The position numbers and the translations under genes are program-made. Below the pieces are notes generated by a model, which worked only from the letters and a program-made list of their open reading frames with translations, did no database searches and was not told the origin of the DNA. This document shows positions 12,357 through 24,044 of a stretch of 64,000 nucleotides of DNA, piece after piece (within the stretch, counting starts at the first letter, position 1; each line of letters opens with the position of its first letter). The stretch covers positions 5,518,001 to 5,582,000 of the forward strand of contig JAETXT010000004.1 in the NCBI GenBank assembly GCA_019188255.1. Reading direction: 5' to 3'. The DNA comes from Verticillium longisporum. Lineage: Eukaryota > Ascomycota > Sordariomycetes > Glomerellales > Plectosphaerellaceae.

Positions 12357-14385
12357 GGGAGAGGTGTGTTGATTATTTGTAGAGATATTTTGTTACGCGT
12401 CAAGTGCAATTTCGTGGAGTTGTTGATGAAAGGGGATGATTAGGAAGGAAGGAGAGGGGAGATGTTGTGGGGCGCTGTCATAGTTGAAGAGCCATATAGT
12501 GCGGTTCTCCCACTGGGCGACTGGTCAGTGTTGTCTGTTTACTACCCACGCCCGTCAACCCGTCGAAAGATCTCTGTTGCTCCGCATCACTATCGCTAAT
12601 CGCGATTTTCTGGTTGATTTCATTCACAGATATTGCAACGATACCTTGTACTGTCTCCAATATCACCATGCGGTCATGCCTTCACTCCACGCTCTGCCCA
12701 AACAGACGAATTTCAGGCATTACATGGTAGCTGACCCAGGTTAAGGGCCTCCATGGAAATCGTGCGACTTGGCAATTCTGTTCGTCTACGCTACCAGACT
12801 GATGCAAAATAACACTTTATACGTCCTGGCACAGAAGCTATGTTGAAGACTCATGTGTTCGTGTATCCTGAAAGATACGGCATTGCAGTTGCATTTCCCC
12901 AATGTGACTGGGTAGTCTGTCCCACCCGCTCATAGTTCTATCTAGGGATTGTACGAAGACGGATGTACAGCTGCTGCTGACACTTGCCATTGTAGACATG
13001 ATGTAGGAAACACCAGAGCGAAGGGATGACGACGATCTGGATTATATTTGTAAAACAGAACGTGTATCTGCTTAAGCTCAATATCTACTTTCACACCAGA
13101 TTGATACTGTTCGTGGGTGAGACGTTGCTCTAAGAGTTGAAAACTGGAGACGCCCGTTGTCGATTGTTCATGTTTTGGTTCGACATCAGTTATCATAGTA
13201 AATCGAGAACGCATCGAATAGTATCAGCCCCCTCCAACTTCAAAGCCTTGTCCGACCACAATCGGCCGCCGCGACGATGTTGCCTCTCGTGAGCTTTCGG
13301 CAACAGAACCAATCAACACATGAGACACAGCAACGACGTGGCTCCACTCTCGGGACTCCATCACCACCCAGCCGGCGACATCAACAAAGTCCAGGAGACG
13401 ACCGCCTGACCTTTTCGACATCTGACACCACAGATCGGATGTGAGTAGGGAGGGTCCCGTAATAGAGAAACATGAAGCCAGTCAACTCGCCGGGAAATGC
13501 CTGTCAAGAAGCAGTGGCTAGCCCTTCCTCCCCAGCGAGGTAACAGTTCGCTAGGTACCGAGACAATCTTCCGGTCATATTTCACATGGCCTGCGGACCG
13601 TCGCGAGACGCATGCAATGCAACCACAACCATCCCATGCGGTCTCAGACCTGACCATCTCGCCCCGCGGCCATTGGCGATGCCGCTCCCCCAAATGCCGT
13701 TCTCCAGCCACATGACCAGCCACTAGCAGCACCCGAGCCACACACCCCACCAAGCTCACCGACAGAATGCGTCACTCGGCAAGGCACACCACTACACCCT
13801 CTCGCGTCTTGATCCCCTCCCCCACGACACCGAATCCCGCCGCTGGCAGGCCGCATGACCCCCCTCGGCGGCGTTTGTGAACCCACTCTAGCCGAGACCT
13901 CAGCTCGCGATGGCCTCGCAAGAGGGAAAAAAGCCCGTACTGGAACAATGGCATTGCGGTAGAGCAAAGCACCACGAGAGACAACAGACCGCTCGCCAGC
14001 CCGTGCTGAGAAAGTGGTGTCGTCCAACCTTGGCACGTATCCAGGTTTCTGGTTTCCAAGTCTCACATGCCTTTCAACGTCGCATCATCCTCGCGTTCTC
14101 TCGCCACCAGTGAAGGACCGGCAAAAGGCCAAAAGTGCAACTTCGTGTCCAGCGGGGCATCCCTCTCCGTTTACGAAATACCCAGCAAGGACAACGATAG
14201 CATCACCATTTCGTCAAAAAAACCAGCTTACCACCTCCGCCCACCCCCCTCTTGATCGAGAAGAAAAGACTCGGGACCACACCGCTCCGGGGCCAGTGTG
14301 CTCAAGCCCGGGCATCTCCAGGCATCCCTCCCCGCCTGCGATGGGGGGGTTTTGAAATACAATGAACCCCCGTAAACCCCATCCG

Positions 14386-14432
<47 letters not shown>

Positions 14433-15134
14433 CGCGCTTGTCCCGCCTAGACTCTATTCTGCACATGTCGAGGGATGACCCCGGCACTGGGTCCTATTCC
14501 CAGATCTGCCACCTGCAGTCGTGCGATCAGTGACGGTGACGAATCGGCAGGCAGGCGAGGCGATTCGCGAGCCACTTGGAGAAAAGAAAGAGAGAAGAGA
14601 AAAAAAAGCGGACGACTCGTGTCAGCCCCTTCCTTGGTTTTGCGTGGCCAAAATGGGACAATAGGGCAGTGCGCCCGAGAACCCTGGATGTGCCAAAAGG
14701 TGAAGCGGACGCGTGGGGAAAAACAGACGTGGTGATCGACGGTCCCCGAAAGACTCGGGGATCGACATGGCCGGGACCAGGGGCCTCGGATCCTGACTGA
14801 CCAAGATGCACCCTGCCTTTCACCCCCCTTGGATTTACGACGTTGACGAAAGAGTGAGACATGCACCCATCAAGACCATCACAAGACATTCAGAGACCCG
14901 AGACGTGGTTGCAGGCAAAATGTGTGGAGTGCAGAATCGTGCTTGATTTCCAAGATTCTAAACTGTCCAATCCCTGGAGATGTGCCAATCTCATGTGGTA
15001 TCCTTATCGCCAAAACCGGGCGTTCCCAATATCCCCGCCGCCAGTGCTATCATCCTGGCCGAAAAGCAACGCTTGACAAAGGAAATGTCTATGACATGTT
15101 GCACGAAAAAATACAGCCGCTTGCGACACCATTC
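12357..15134. other. 2.8 kb gene-poor spacer
   Basis: No gene supported. Base composition is lower in GC up to ~13.3 kb and then rises. The only clear structure is the tetranucleotide microsatellite at 14386-14432, listed separately. Confidence 0.5.
14386..14432. repeat. CTGC/GCCT tetranucleotide microsatellite
   Basis: About eleven uninterrupted copies of the 4-base unit CTGC. It lies in an intergenic stretch roughly 700 bases 3' of the 15135-16277 gene, not in a supported coding region. Confidence 0.95.
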
Positions 15135-16277
15135 CTACTCCCAACGGTACATGCCATCGTCGTACAGGACTCGGTGCCGCCTGCTGCCGGGGCCCACTGT
15201 GGCTCGTCGGCGCGGCATCATCCTCTCGGCCAGGCGCCTGCGTTGCGCCTCCTCTTCCTCCTCGATGGCCTGCTGCTCCCTTCGCACTTCGCGGCGGGGC
15301 AAAGCAGTGTTTGTTTGAGAACGTCGTAGGGGTCTGTCGCCGAGATCGAGACCGCGAACTGCCTCTCGCAGCTCACGCTCACGTTCCTCGCCGGCAAAGT
15401 CGGTTGCTGTGCGCCTCAGTGTAGGGATGGGCACGGCAGGGCGGGCATCGATTCGCTCGTTGAGACGGGCGATGCGCTCGGCCTTGCGGATGTTACGGTC
15501 AAGCTCGGGGTCAGCCTCCTGTTGGGGCTGGCGGCGGCTCTCTCGGGCAGCCATGATGCGCTCGAGCTCGGCGGCGCGCTCGCGGTCAGCCTGGCGCTGG
15601 TATTCTTCGTTATCGTGGTAGCGTGTTTCGCGGCGTGAGCGTCGACGGCGACGCTCATCGTCAGACGAGGGTGCAACGTAGGTAGGTTCCACCACGTGGT
15701 GTCGGCGGGAGCTGGAGGGCTGGTAGGCGGCGGGTGCTGCGTCAAAGTGGACGTGACGGCTCGGCCTCTCGTCAACAATGACGGGGCGGAGTGTGTCGTG
15801 CTCCCGCTCACGGCGGGCATAGTGGGAAGATGCCATCTGGTATCCCGTCCTCGGTGACGAAGGCGCGGTGAAGGGCATACCAAAGTGCTGAGGCGGAGTA
15901 CGAGGGGTGGGAGGCCCGTCGACGATGATGATGCGTTCGTCACGGGCTCGGGCCTTGCCAGACTTGCGAGTCACGTCGATGACCTTCTGGCCAGAGATGT
16001 AGACACGCTTGCGGTCGGAGCTGCGGCGTGAGTTATCAGACTCATTGGCAGAAGAGTAGGCGAGGGGTGTGGAGGGGCGCGGGGAGCCGTAGGGCGTCAG
16101 GCGCGGGGTGGGAGGGAGGTGTGATGAGGCCGTGGTCTCATAGTTGGTGGGGTGGTTGACGATGCGTGGGTTGGCGCAGAGGAAACCGGGCGGAACCTGA
16201 GAGCAGCGGTTGTCCTGGCGCCTGAGCTTCTCGGTGCCGTCGGCGTACCTGGTGGTGAAGAGCTCCGAGGTGCACAT
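15135..16277 (-). CDS. Basic, charged hypothetical protein (380 aa)
   Basis: Single exon, ATG at 16277 (MCTSELFTTRYADGTEKL), no introns. I do not recognise a domain with a known function. The N-terminus (1-50) is the most globular-looking part, with Cys residues at CTSEL, RCSQ and LCANP and a recurrent NPRIVNHPTNY phrase. Residues 55-200 are Pro/Ser/Thr-rich with the phrase KRVYISGQKVIDVTRK. Residues 200-345 are strongly charged, a likely helix or coiled coil rich in Arg/Glu (RRRRSRRETRY, REEQ and EEEEEAQRRRLAERM). It ends in RHRVLYDDGMYRWE. No signal peptide or membrane segment is seen. Codon use and frame integrity over 1.1 kb support a real gene. It stands alone, with more than 2.7 kb of spacer on both sides. 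Confidence 0.8.
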   Translation of the reverse strand: MCTSELFTTRYADGTEKLRRQDNRCSQVPPGFLCANPRIVNHPTNYETTASSHLPPTPRLTPYGSPRPSTPLAYSSANESDNSRRSSDRKRVYISGQKVIDVTRKSGKARARDERIIIVDGPPTPRTPPQHFGMPFTAPSSPRTGYQMASSHYARREREHDTLRPVIVDERPSRHVHFDAAPAAYQPSSSRRHHVVEPTYVAPSSDDERRRRRSRRETRYHDNEEYQRQADRERAAELERIMAARESRRQPQQEADPELDRNIRKAERIARLNERIDARPAVPIPTLRRTATDFAGEERERELREAVRGLDLGDRPLRRSQTNTALPRREVRREQQAIEEEEEAQRRRLAERMMPRRRATVGPGSRRHRVLYDDGMYRWE

Positions 16278-17314
16278 GGTGGCGGTTTGGGGGCCTCTGG
16301 AGTGTGGTTGTGTCGGCTTGGTCGCCTGGTGAGGAACTCGTTGGTGATGTGCACGTAGGGAGTGGTGATGGTTGCTGTTGTTGGGTGTCGAGTATCAGTC
16401 GGCAGTGTCAAAGTTGAGTGTGGTTTTTTGACGATCGGATGGCTTCAAGTACATGAGGACATCTGAACAGGGGATCCAACGTTATATGCCAGGGAGGGAG
16501 GGCTGAGTGTTCGTGGATGGTTGGTGAAGTGGAAAAAACCAGGTGGCGGTGCGAGTAGTGTGTGGTGGTGTTGGTTGTGGTTGTAGTAGTGAGAGGAAGG
16601 TCTGGACCAGGAGTTCGTGATGGCAGGAAGAGGCGGTATGTGAGAGTCTTATATCGACGCGTCTCGAGGAGGATGGGGGAGGTGCGCCTGCGTCTGTAGT
16701 GTGGTGGGATTCTGCTGGCGGCAGTGACCCCCCCTGCTCATTTCTGCCCTTCCTTCCAAAAAGTGGCCAGGGGTACCTAGCCCCTGCAAGCACTGCACCC
16801 TCTGAGGAATGGCTGCCTGGAGGCCTGTGATTCATTCGCCAAGGCACTCTGGCAGCGGAGCGAGGTACGTACTCGGTACCAGTAGTTGGGGGGGGAGAGG
16901 AGGGAGGCCTGGGAGGCAGGAGGGGAGGAATGCCTGCGGCCCTAAGGGTCTCCTAGGTGTGTGCTACCGAGTTTAGAGGGGGGTAGGCGCAGGGTCTGTT
17001 CACCAGGAAGCCCCAGCCGCACCGCCTCACTCGAGGCTGAGCATGGACCATCTTCCCTGCCAAATGACGATGATGACGGGGGTGCAGTTATGCCCGTAGA
17101 CCGTAGGACAATGGGAAATGATCATGCGGCACACCTCTTGCGTGCATCTGCGTCCGTACTGCCACCAACCACGCAGAACCTTCTTCACCAAAACCACAGC
17201 GAGTCCTAGATTTGATGGATACCAATGCGCGGCAGGTGAATCCTGCCAGGAACCGCCCATGCAGACAGACAAGACGCGGCCGTTTCTGGTCGAGAATTAG
17301 ACGCGTGTTTCGAA

Positions 17315-17363
17315 GAGGCCACCGATTCTCTCGAGGCCACCGATTCTCTCGAGGCCACCAGCC
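17315..17363. repeat. 18-bp direct repeat, ~2.7 copies
   Basis: The unit GAGGCCACCGATTCTCTC occurs at 17315-17332 and 17333-17350, followed by a partial copy. It is intergenic and no function is apparent. Confidence 0.85.
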
Positions 17364-17991
17364 ATCTGAGTGGCGGGCTCATTCCACCCACGAACAGTAG
17401 AGACCACCAACCTTCTCCGGATGAGGACGAGAACCCCCCCTACGAAGCGGCTGTCAGTGCGAATTGGCAAGGTGATCCTTCACAAAAATAGCACAGCCCT
17501 AAGAGAATCACCCCCTCCCCCCCCCTGCTTTGGGTGTCTGTTTCTCGTCGACTGGACAGTTCGCATTGGATTCGCCACGGAGAGTCCGAGAACTGCATTG
17601 TTGGTGCTGTCTGCGCCTGTCGAAACCACTTTTCCCCAGACTGACCCGACCGCCGGCCATGAGGCCCAGGAGCATGAGGCCCAGGAGTAAAACAGACGAG
17701 GGCCGCCAGAGGCACAGCCACGCGCAAGGCATAATTAGACGCGCTCGCAGATACGTACCTCGCTTGTTCTCTTCTGACACCCCGTCCATGTCCCAGTTTG
17801 GTACCACTCGCCTCCCCGCGAGACAACGACCTGGGGGAACTGGAACCTCAATTCGGTAGTAGCCCGTGAAGGGAAAAATGCCCAGGACCGCTACTCGATG
17901 CCGTTCCTCCACCCCCCCCCCGCGGCCCCGCGATTGACTCATCCCGAATGGCTTTTTTCCACTTTCCTCGTAGGCCACCCGGGACACTGGT

Positions 17992-18041
17992 CCCATGGAT
18001 ACTGGTCTGATGGACACTGGTCTGATGGACACTGGCATGGC
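17992..18041. repeat. 15-bp degenerate tandem repeat
   Basis: Three to four copies of a unit close to GACACTGGTCTGATG, with one copy diverged to TCCCATG at its end. The unit length is a multiple of three, which is why open frames run through it, but no protein homology supports coding. Confidence 0.8.
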
Positions 18042-20656
18042 ATTCCTGCTAGGCATGACACTTTGTGTGGACTGACCAAAATGCTAGTTCTCATTGGCCT
18101 CGCAGTAGTTTGCATGAGGCCAAAGCCGATCGACTGCCTGCCTTGGCGCACTAAAGCAGAGTAAGACACCACACGATCGAATGGCTCTGACCAGCAAACA
18201 TGGCCCCTATTCCTCGCAACCTATCGTTCTGACGGGTAAAAGCAAAAGGCTTGAGGCCTCGCAATGTTGTGCATCAGCAAAATGGCCTCCCGCTGCAAGG
18301 AACATCGTCACCACGACTGGCTGCTTGTGGCTGACGGACCGTTCTACGTTCGTGGGCTATGCTGTTCCTTCGCGGGTCACGGCCACCGCCAGATGTCCTG
18401 CATTCTCCATCAATTCTAGGATCGACCGGCTCCAGGCACTGGTCCGAAACGATTCGCCGAAGCGTTGTGCATCGCACTCGTCACTTGCCGTTGTCTCCAC
18501 CAGAATGCGAGGCAGCGACCGGGAGGTTGAGGTACAATGCCAATTCCACTTTCGCTAGTTTCGGCGAGCCCCAGGCAACGATCGTGGGGCCATCACCTGT
18601 TGAGCAATTGCGGTCGAATTTCCAATTGCCTGGTTGTCTGCCTGCCTGCGTACTACACACGTGGAGTCGAGATCATCATGCCGGCAGAGTTTTACTTTGT
18701 GCTGCCTTCGGAATCATCTATGATCGTGCCCATTGGTTCACGACGGCGACCACCTCCTGATGCTCCCGCCACCTCCTCTTTGACTTCTTACCCCTTGCCG
18801 AAGGACTTTGGTCAAGGACTCTCTCAGCCCCGCCAGCTGAAAGCAGGGGGACGCAACACACCACCACCACAATTTCATCAAGGGCGCACGTCGGTCCCGT
18901 GCCATGGCAGCCTGGCTTAGAAACCCAGGACAGCCTTCGGAGACAGGCCACAATATGCCGCTGTACTGCAATCTACACATTTGCTGCACGTGCATTCGCG
19001 ACGACAGATTTGCTGCTTCTTGCTGCTGGTGCTCGCTGCTGCCCTGCTGCCGGCGAGTCCGTCTCAACAGGGCTTGGGTGCGGCCCCCAAGTTGGGGGCG
19101 GAGAAGTGAGCAGCGCTGACTGGCTGGTGTCTTTGGCTGCCTCTTCCTTCTCGCTGCGCAAGCACCCATTGAACATGCTAATGGCAGAATCAAGACCAGC
19201 GAGGCTGACCAAGAGTTTCGAGCCCTCATCATGATGCTCATCGCTGGCCCAAGGACACGCGTCTGACGTCGAGGATGCACCCATGAAGACAAAGGGGATT
19301 GAAAAGCAGAAACTGCCATGACAAAGCAAACTTGCACGAGGAAGCCATCGCCAACATGACAAACCACGAAAAAGATGACCTGCGAGTCTGCCTTGCAGGT
19401 CTGGATGCCCCCGTCCCCTGCCATTGGTGACCCAGCGGTGCAGTGAAACAAGTTTCTTGGCAGCCATAGGGCTGCTGGGTAAAGCAAGCTCAGACGCGAC
19501 TGTACGACTGTAGGGATGAATAGTCTTGTGATTCCCCCTTTGTTCTCTAACGTGGCTGGCAATGCACCATGACGGACACGCGCAGTGCTCAGCCCCGCCG
19601 CGCGAACGACGAAACCGCAGCAGACGGGATAGGGGTGGGGGCATGGCACAGCACAGCCCTACACCCTACCTACAAACCCACCACTACCTGTCCCCCTTGA
19701 GGCTTAGAACCAGTAGAGGCAGCCCGAGCGTCTTTTTGCGTACCGTTCCGTCCCGGGTGGAGATCGGGGTTGGCCGGCGCCGTGAGGGTCCTCGTGACGG
19801 CGGCCAGGCAGTGGGAGTGGTAGGTCGGATGCGAGGGCTCCTTCGGTGAGGGCTTTTTGGTGATGCTTTGTGCTGGGGGAGAAGCATGATGATGTGGCTA
19901 GGAGGATCATGTGTCTCTGCAAGGAGGCCTGTGGCGATAGGTGCAACAACGAGGCGAGGCCGGATCAAGCGTTCGCGAAGGGCGACGAGTGCCCGGCATC
20001 TCATCCAGTTCCTCGAGTAATAAGGCCTCACGGCCAAAGTGACATGTACCTCTGGCATTGTGGTGAAAGAATTGTCCCCTCTCGCAATGATACAATGGAC
20101 ATGGCTTGGCGATATCCCGCACCAATTCAATCCCTCGCACCAGATCAATTCGGCATCCAGGTCAACTCACCACCAAAAATCAGTCTTCGCACAATGACAT
20201 GCTCACACAAGTCAATTAACGCCAGCCGGATCAGCCCGGCACCCGCTAATACATCGGACACGCCCGTCCGTCGCTCTCTGAAATGCTTTCGCCCATGATT
20301 AGCTGCTAGCAAGATGCGCCTCTGCCCCCGCTCCCCGTTTCTGCACCACGACATCTACTTCCACGTTCCTCTCGGCGCAAGCAATCAAGTATGACGCCCA
20401 CCTGCCTGTGTTCAAGTTCAAGTTTCTTCTTTCATGACGCGTGTCGGTCGTCGACGCCCCTTTGCGGCCCGGCGTTGGGCCCTTTCGTCCCAAGCACAAT
20501 TAGTAAATACAGGGTGTCTGCTGTTCGTTATTGCTTTCGCTGCTGCTGTCCTGTTGCCGCACAGAGTTCTTCCGATGGGGGCTCATAAGCCCTGTCTAGA
20601 GGGACGGAGGGGACGCCAGGACCCCTTCAAAACAGATTCAGGACTGCCACGGCCGC

Positions 20657-23216
20657 TTACACCTCCTCGGCCGCCACGACCTCGTAGCCGCCGCGGCGCC
20701 GGCCGCGGCCGATGTCCATGAGACTGGGGCTCTCGTACATGGCCGTGTAATCGACGGGCTCGCCGCCAAGCACGGCGGCGCCGTTCTCGCGCTGCCCAAA
20801 GGTCGGCGCGGGATCGCACCAAAAGTCGCGGCAGTTGGTGACGATGCCGCGCGAGTAGGGGTTCCTCTTCTTGCGGCGCATATTCTTGGCGTTGCCGCCC
20901 GTCGCGGCGCCACGGCCGCGGACCGTCTCGAGGAAGGGTTCGACGCCGAGCAGGCGGAACATTTGCTTCATGAAACCGCCGCGGTGGGCGTGGCCGTGCT
21001 TGCTGAGGGCTGACGGCGCGACGCTGCCGTCGGGGGCGGCAAGCGCGGCCTGGTTCGGGTCGAGAGGGGTGCCGGTGGAGGTAAAGGCAGATGTGGCGGA
21101 CGCGTCGCGGATGCCGTACATATTCTCAAAGGTCGTCATGGCGCGGGACACCTGGACAAACTGCACGAAGAGGAGCATGCTGACCCAGGTCAGCTGAACC
21201 GTGATCCAAATGCTGAGGACGGCCGTGTAGCCGTCTGCGTTGACAATTTTGCAGAGCGTCGGAGACAAGATACTGCAGCTGTCGGAGGCGTTGATCGAGA
21301 CATCGTTGAGGTCTAGAGTCGGTCAGTACGTGATGTCGCGTTCCAAAAAGACATATCAAGACATACAGTTGTAGAGAAGCCCGTCGTAGAAGATGATGCC
21401 GAAGCTCAGGCTGATGAGGTAGAGGAAGAAGTGACGATGGTTGTTCACACCGATGCAGTTGTACACCCATGGGCAGTGGTGGTCGTGTTTCGCCACGCAG
21501 CGCTGGCACTGCTTGCAGTGTTTGCTGCGCAGAGGCGTCCGGATCATGCACGTCACGCAAAAGTTGGCCTCATCAAACTTCCACAGGCTGAGCAGCTCGT
21601 CAATGACGGTCTTTTGCTCGGCAATGCCCTTCATCTTGGGGACGTAGCCCGGATCGTGGCGCATGCAGACGGAGTAAAAGTACGCGCACAGCGACAAGGA
21701 TGTACCGAAACAAATATTGAGCCACCAGTGAGGGTTGCTCGGGGCTGTGGGTGTCAGCCAACGTCTAGAGCATGGTTGGTTACTTGATGCCTTTACTAAC
21801 CATTCGAGAAAGTCGTGTACGGCAGAACGGTGAAAATCCAGTTCCAGGCTGTGAGGAAAAGAGTGGCGGCAAAGATGCCGGCAAGATAAGGCTACTCGGT
21901 CAGTTTCGCCAGGCCTCCAAGAAACAAGTGAAGAATACATACCGTCTTGTGAAAGTGTCTCATGCCCGGCGGCGCATGGTCAAGCACCCTCTGCGCACAC
22001 CACTGCAACGTATATGCGACTGCCACGCTGATCAGGACACCGGCCAAGATGGGCATGCCTCCCAATATGCCGAGAACCGACCACAACGTCAACGTCGGCC
22101 AGAAGAAGAGAAAGTTAGTCACGAAGCCCCTCTTGTCCTGCCTCAGGTACTTGGCTCCCGGGAAATGAGGCTCGATCGCCTGCGCATCCTCATCGTACCC
22201 GCACTCCCGCAGCGCGCGGTGCCAGGCGCCCACCGTGTTGAGCTCCTTGGCTGTGACATCGGGGTCTTGCCCGTCTCCGTCTTGGCAAAACGGTCGGAGC
22301 CGTACTCGATGAGCTTCTGAACGCAGCCGGGCGAGCCCTTGACGAGGGCCCAGTGCAGCGCCGTGAAGCCTTGCTCGTCGGTGGCGTGTACGCTGGCGCC
22401 CCAGCGGAGAAAGAGGTCGACGCACTGGGGAAACCCTTGTAGGCGGACCACATGAGGCCGGTGTGACCGTAGCTATCGGCGACATCGACGGGGATGCCTT
22501 GGTGGAGGAGGAGGACGATGAGGAGGACGTTGCCATTGAAGGTCGAAATGTGGAGCGTGTTGTAGCCTTGGGCATCGGTAATCAGGGGTCGGCGCCGTGC
22601 TGGAGGAGGAGATTGACGGTGTAGTAGTGGCAGCGCTGCGCGGCCCATTGGAGCGGCGTCGCGACCGATTCACCTCCTTTTCTGTTGATCTCTGCGCCGT
22701 GGTCGATGAGGAACTTGGCCATGGCGTACTGGTTGTTGATTGCCGCCCACTGGACTAGTCAGCATGAGGTTCATCGAGATGACGACCATGGGCTGCATCG
22801 ACTTGCAGCGATGCAGACTTAGTAAGGGCAGACTTGGGAAGGGCAGACTTGGGAAGGGCAGACTTGGGAAGGGCAGACTTGGGAAGGGCAGACTTGGGAA
22901 GGGCAGACTTGGGAAGGGCAGACTTGGTGAAGGGGAGATAGCGTACATGTAGCGGCGTGATGCCTTCATCGTCGTGATATGTGGCATCGTACTCGCCCGA
23001 CTCGAAGAGCTTCTCCATGCCGGCGACGTTGCCGACCCTCGCCAGCTGCATAATGTCGTTTTCTGGCGGCGCCGCACGCGCGTCTGCTACGGCACCCATC
23101 TCCATGTCGTTGATAGCCGGCGCGACGGCGGCTCCTTTATTCGCGGGTTGTGTAGGGGCAGCAGGTGAAGAAGCAGACTGGCCCACAAAGGGAGAGGTGG
23201 CTCGAGGCTTGTCCAT
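20657..23216 (-). CDS. akr1: Ankyrin-repeat DHHC palmitoyltransferase AKR1
   Basis: Golgi/endomembrane S-acyltransferase that attaches palmitate to Cys of cytosolic proteins. Start ATG at 23216 ([10 protein letters not shown]). Exons: 23216-22947, 22749-21943, 21891-21801, 21744-21367, 21312-20657; about 734 residues. Ankyrin repeats fill residues ~60-290 ([56 protein letters not shown]). Several membrane segments follow, then the Cys-rich domain [17 protein letters not shown] with the catalytic DHHC, then a TTFEN motif of the TTxE type. Exon 2 is 807 nt but lacks three single bases, each in a G4 run on the plus strand (22585-22588, 22427-22430, 22261-22264). Adding one base per run restores an unbroken ankyrin region and 810 nt. 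Because three losses equal a codon, exon phase alone would hide the damage. Intron 1 carries a 15-bp tandem repeat. Confidence 0.96.
22811..22930. repeat. 15-bp tandem repeat inside akr1 intron 1
   Basis: The unit GGGCAGACTTGGGAA (plus strand) is repeated six times perfectly from 22826 to 22915, with degenerate copies on both flanks. The array fills most of the 197-nt intron (22946-22750). Its period is a multiple of three and the coding-strand frame stays open through it. Confidence 0.97.
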
Positions 23217-24044
23217 CGAAGACGAGAGGCGGCTGTCGAGAAACGTGCGAAACACAGAGTCGGTCAGGGTCTGACGACGGGGGGGGGTCGGGTGGGTTGT
23301 CTTCGTCGTGGTCGGCAAGGGCGGGTCGTGCGTGCGCGTACAGACGGGAGTTGACTGCCGGGCGGGTATCAATGGAATCGGGCTTGAGTTTATGAGAATT
23401 GACGCTTCATTAGCCGGACCGCAGCGGAAAAGAATCCAAAGGATGCGGACCTCGACAAAGACAGGATGCGATACAGGGTGTGCACAATTGGGGATGAAAT
23501 GCGAAGCGAGACAGCTGCAGTGAAGGAAGCGTGATCTAAGAAGGGTAGCTCTCTACTCGGACGAGCTTAGGGATTGGAGGCCCCGGAAATTGCTGTCGTC
23601 AGCAATGCGCCTTGGCGAGGCTGAGGGTCGCAGACCTCAGAGGCTTTGGACCCTCTGACGAGGCTGGCCAATGAAGCATCAACGGGGCCCAGCTGTCAGG
23701 CAAAGGGTGCGGAGACAGCGTCGACGGCAGGGTTCTGGCCAACCCCATCACTGTAGCCCCACTGAAGGACACTGGATAGGCCTGGCCCAAATGGGCAGGT
23801 CGAGAGGGCAAGAGCCAAGAAGAGGCGAGACGAGATCTGGCGATTTGGGATCCAGACAACCCGAGCCGTTCGAACCAAGCCCTCGTCCCCCCCTTTCAAC
23901 CCTCTTCCTTTCTCCTCAAGGGCTACTTATCCCCTCCCCCAAAGAGATCTGTGCCCACGATCTTCTTGTTCCTCTTCTTCTTCCTGTTGCTTTTCAATTC
24001 ATCTCACCCTTTCGATATCCCCCGCCACTGCGCAACCGCCCACC
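23217..24044. other. Divergent promoter region, akr1 / SRP receptor beta
   Basis: An 828-bp spacer between two divergently transcribed secretory/membrane genes. It should hold both promoters and 5' leaders. Pyrimidine-rich sequence (CTTCTTCC, CCCCTCCCCC) lies just upstream of the plus-strand start at 24045, as is common in fungal promoters. No discrete site can be claimed. Confidence 0.5.

Larger units (their letters stand above)
16278..20656. other. 4.4 kb gene-poor spacer
   Basis: Upstream region of the 15135-16277 gene and downstream flank of akr1. It contains short degenerate tandem repeats (17315-17363 and 17992-18041) and a homopurine/homopyrimidine-rich stretch around 17505-17525. Open frames of 180-300 codons (for example 17508-18056 and 18738-19649, minus strand) start at non-ATG codons or read through the repeats and are not convincing. 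Confidence 0.5.

Noticed and set aside
17508..18056. 182-codon open frame with a repeated SIRPV motif
   Set aside because: The repeats come from the 15-bp tandem repeat at 17992-18041; the rest is not protein-like.
18738..19649. 303-codon open frame on the minus strand in the 16-20 kb spacer
   Set aside because: It begins at GTG, has a low-complexity translation and no domain or splice support. A shorter ATG-start frame overlapping it in another phase is equally unsupported.
22811..22930. Regularly spaced repeats that could suggest a CRISPR array
   Set aside because: The units are directly contiguous with no spacers, and the array lies in an intron of a eukaryotic gene.
20657..23216. Treating akr1, cys4, acc1, nudE and phosphoketolase as pseudogenes because of frameshifts
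   Set aside because: All shifts are single-base losses, nearly all in short homopolymers, and the rest of each gene is intact and conserved, so sequence error is the simpler explanation.
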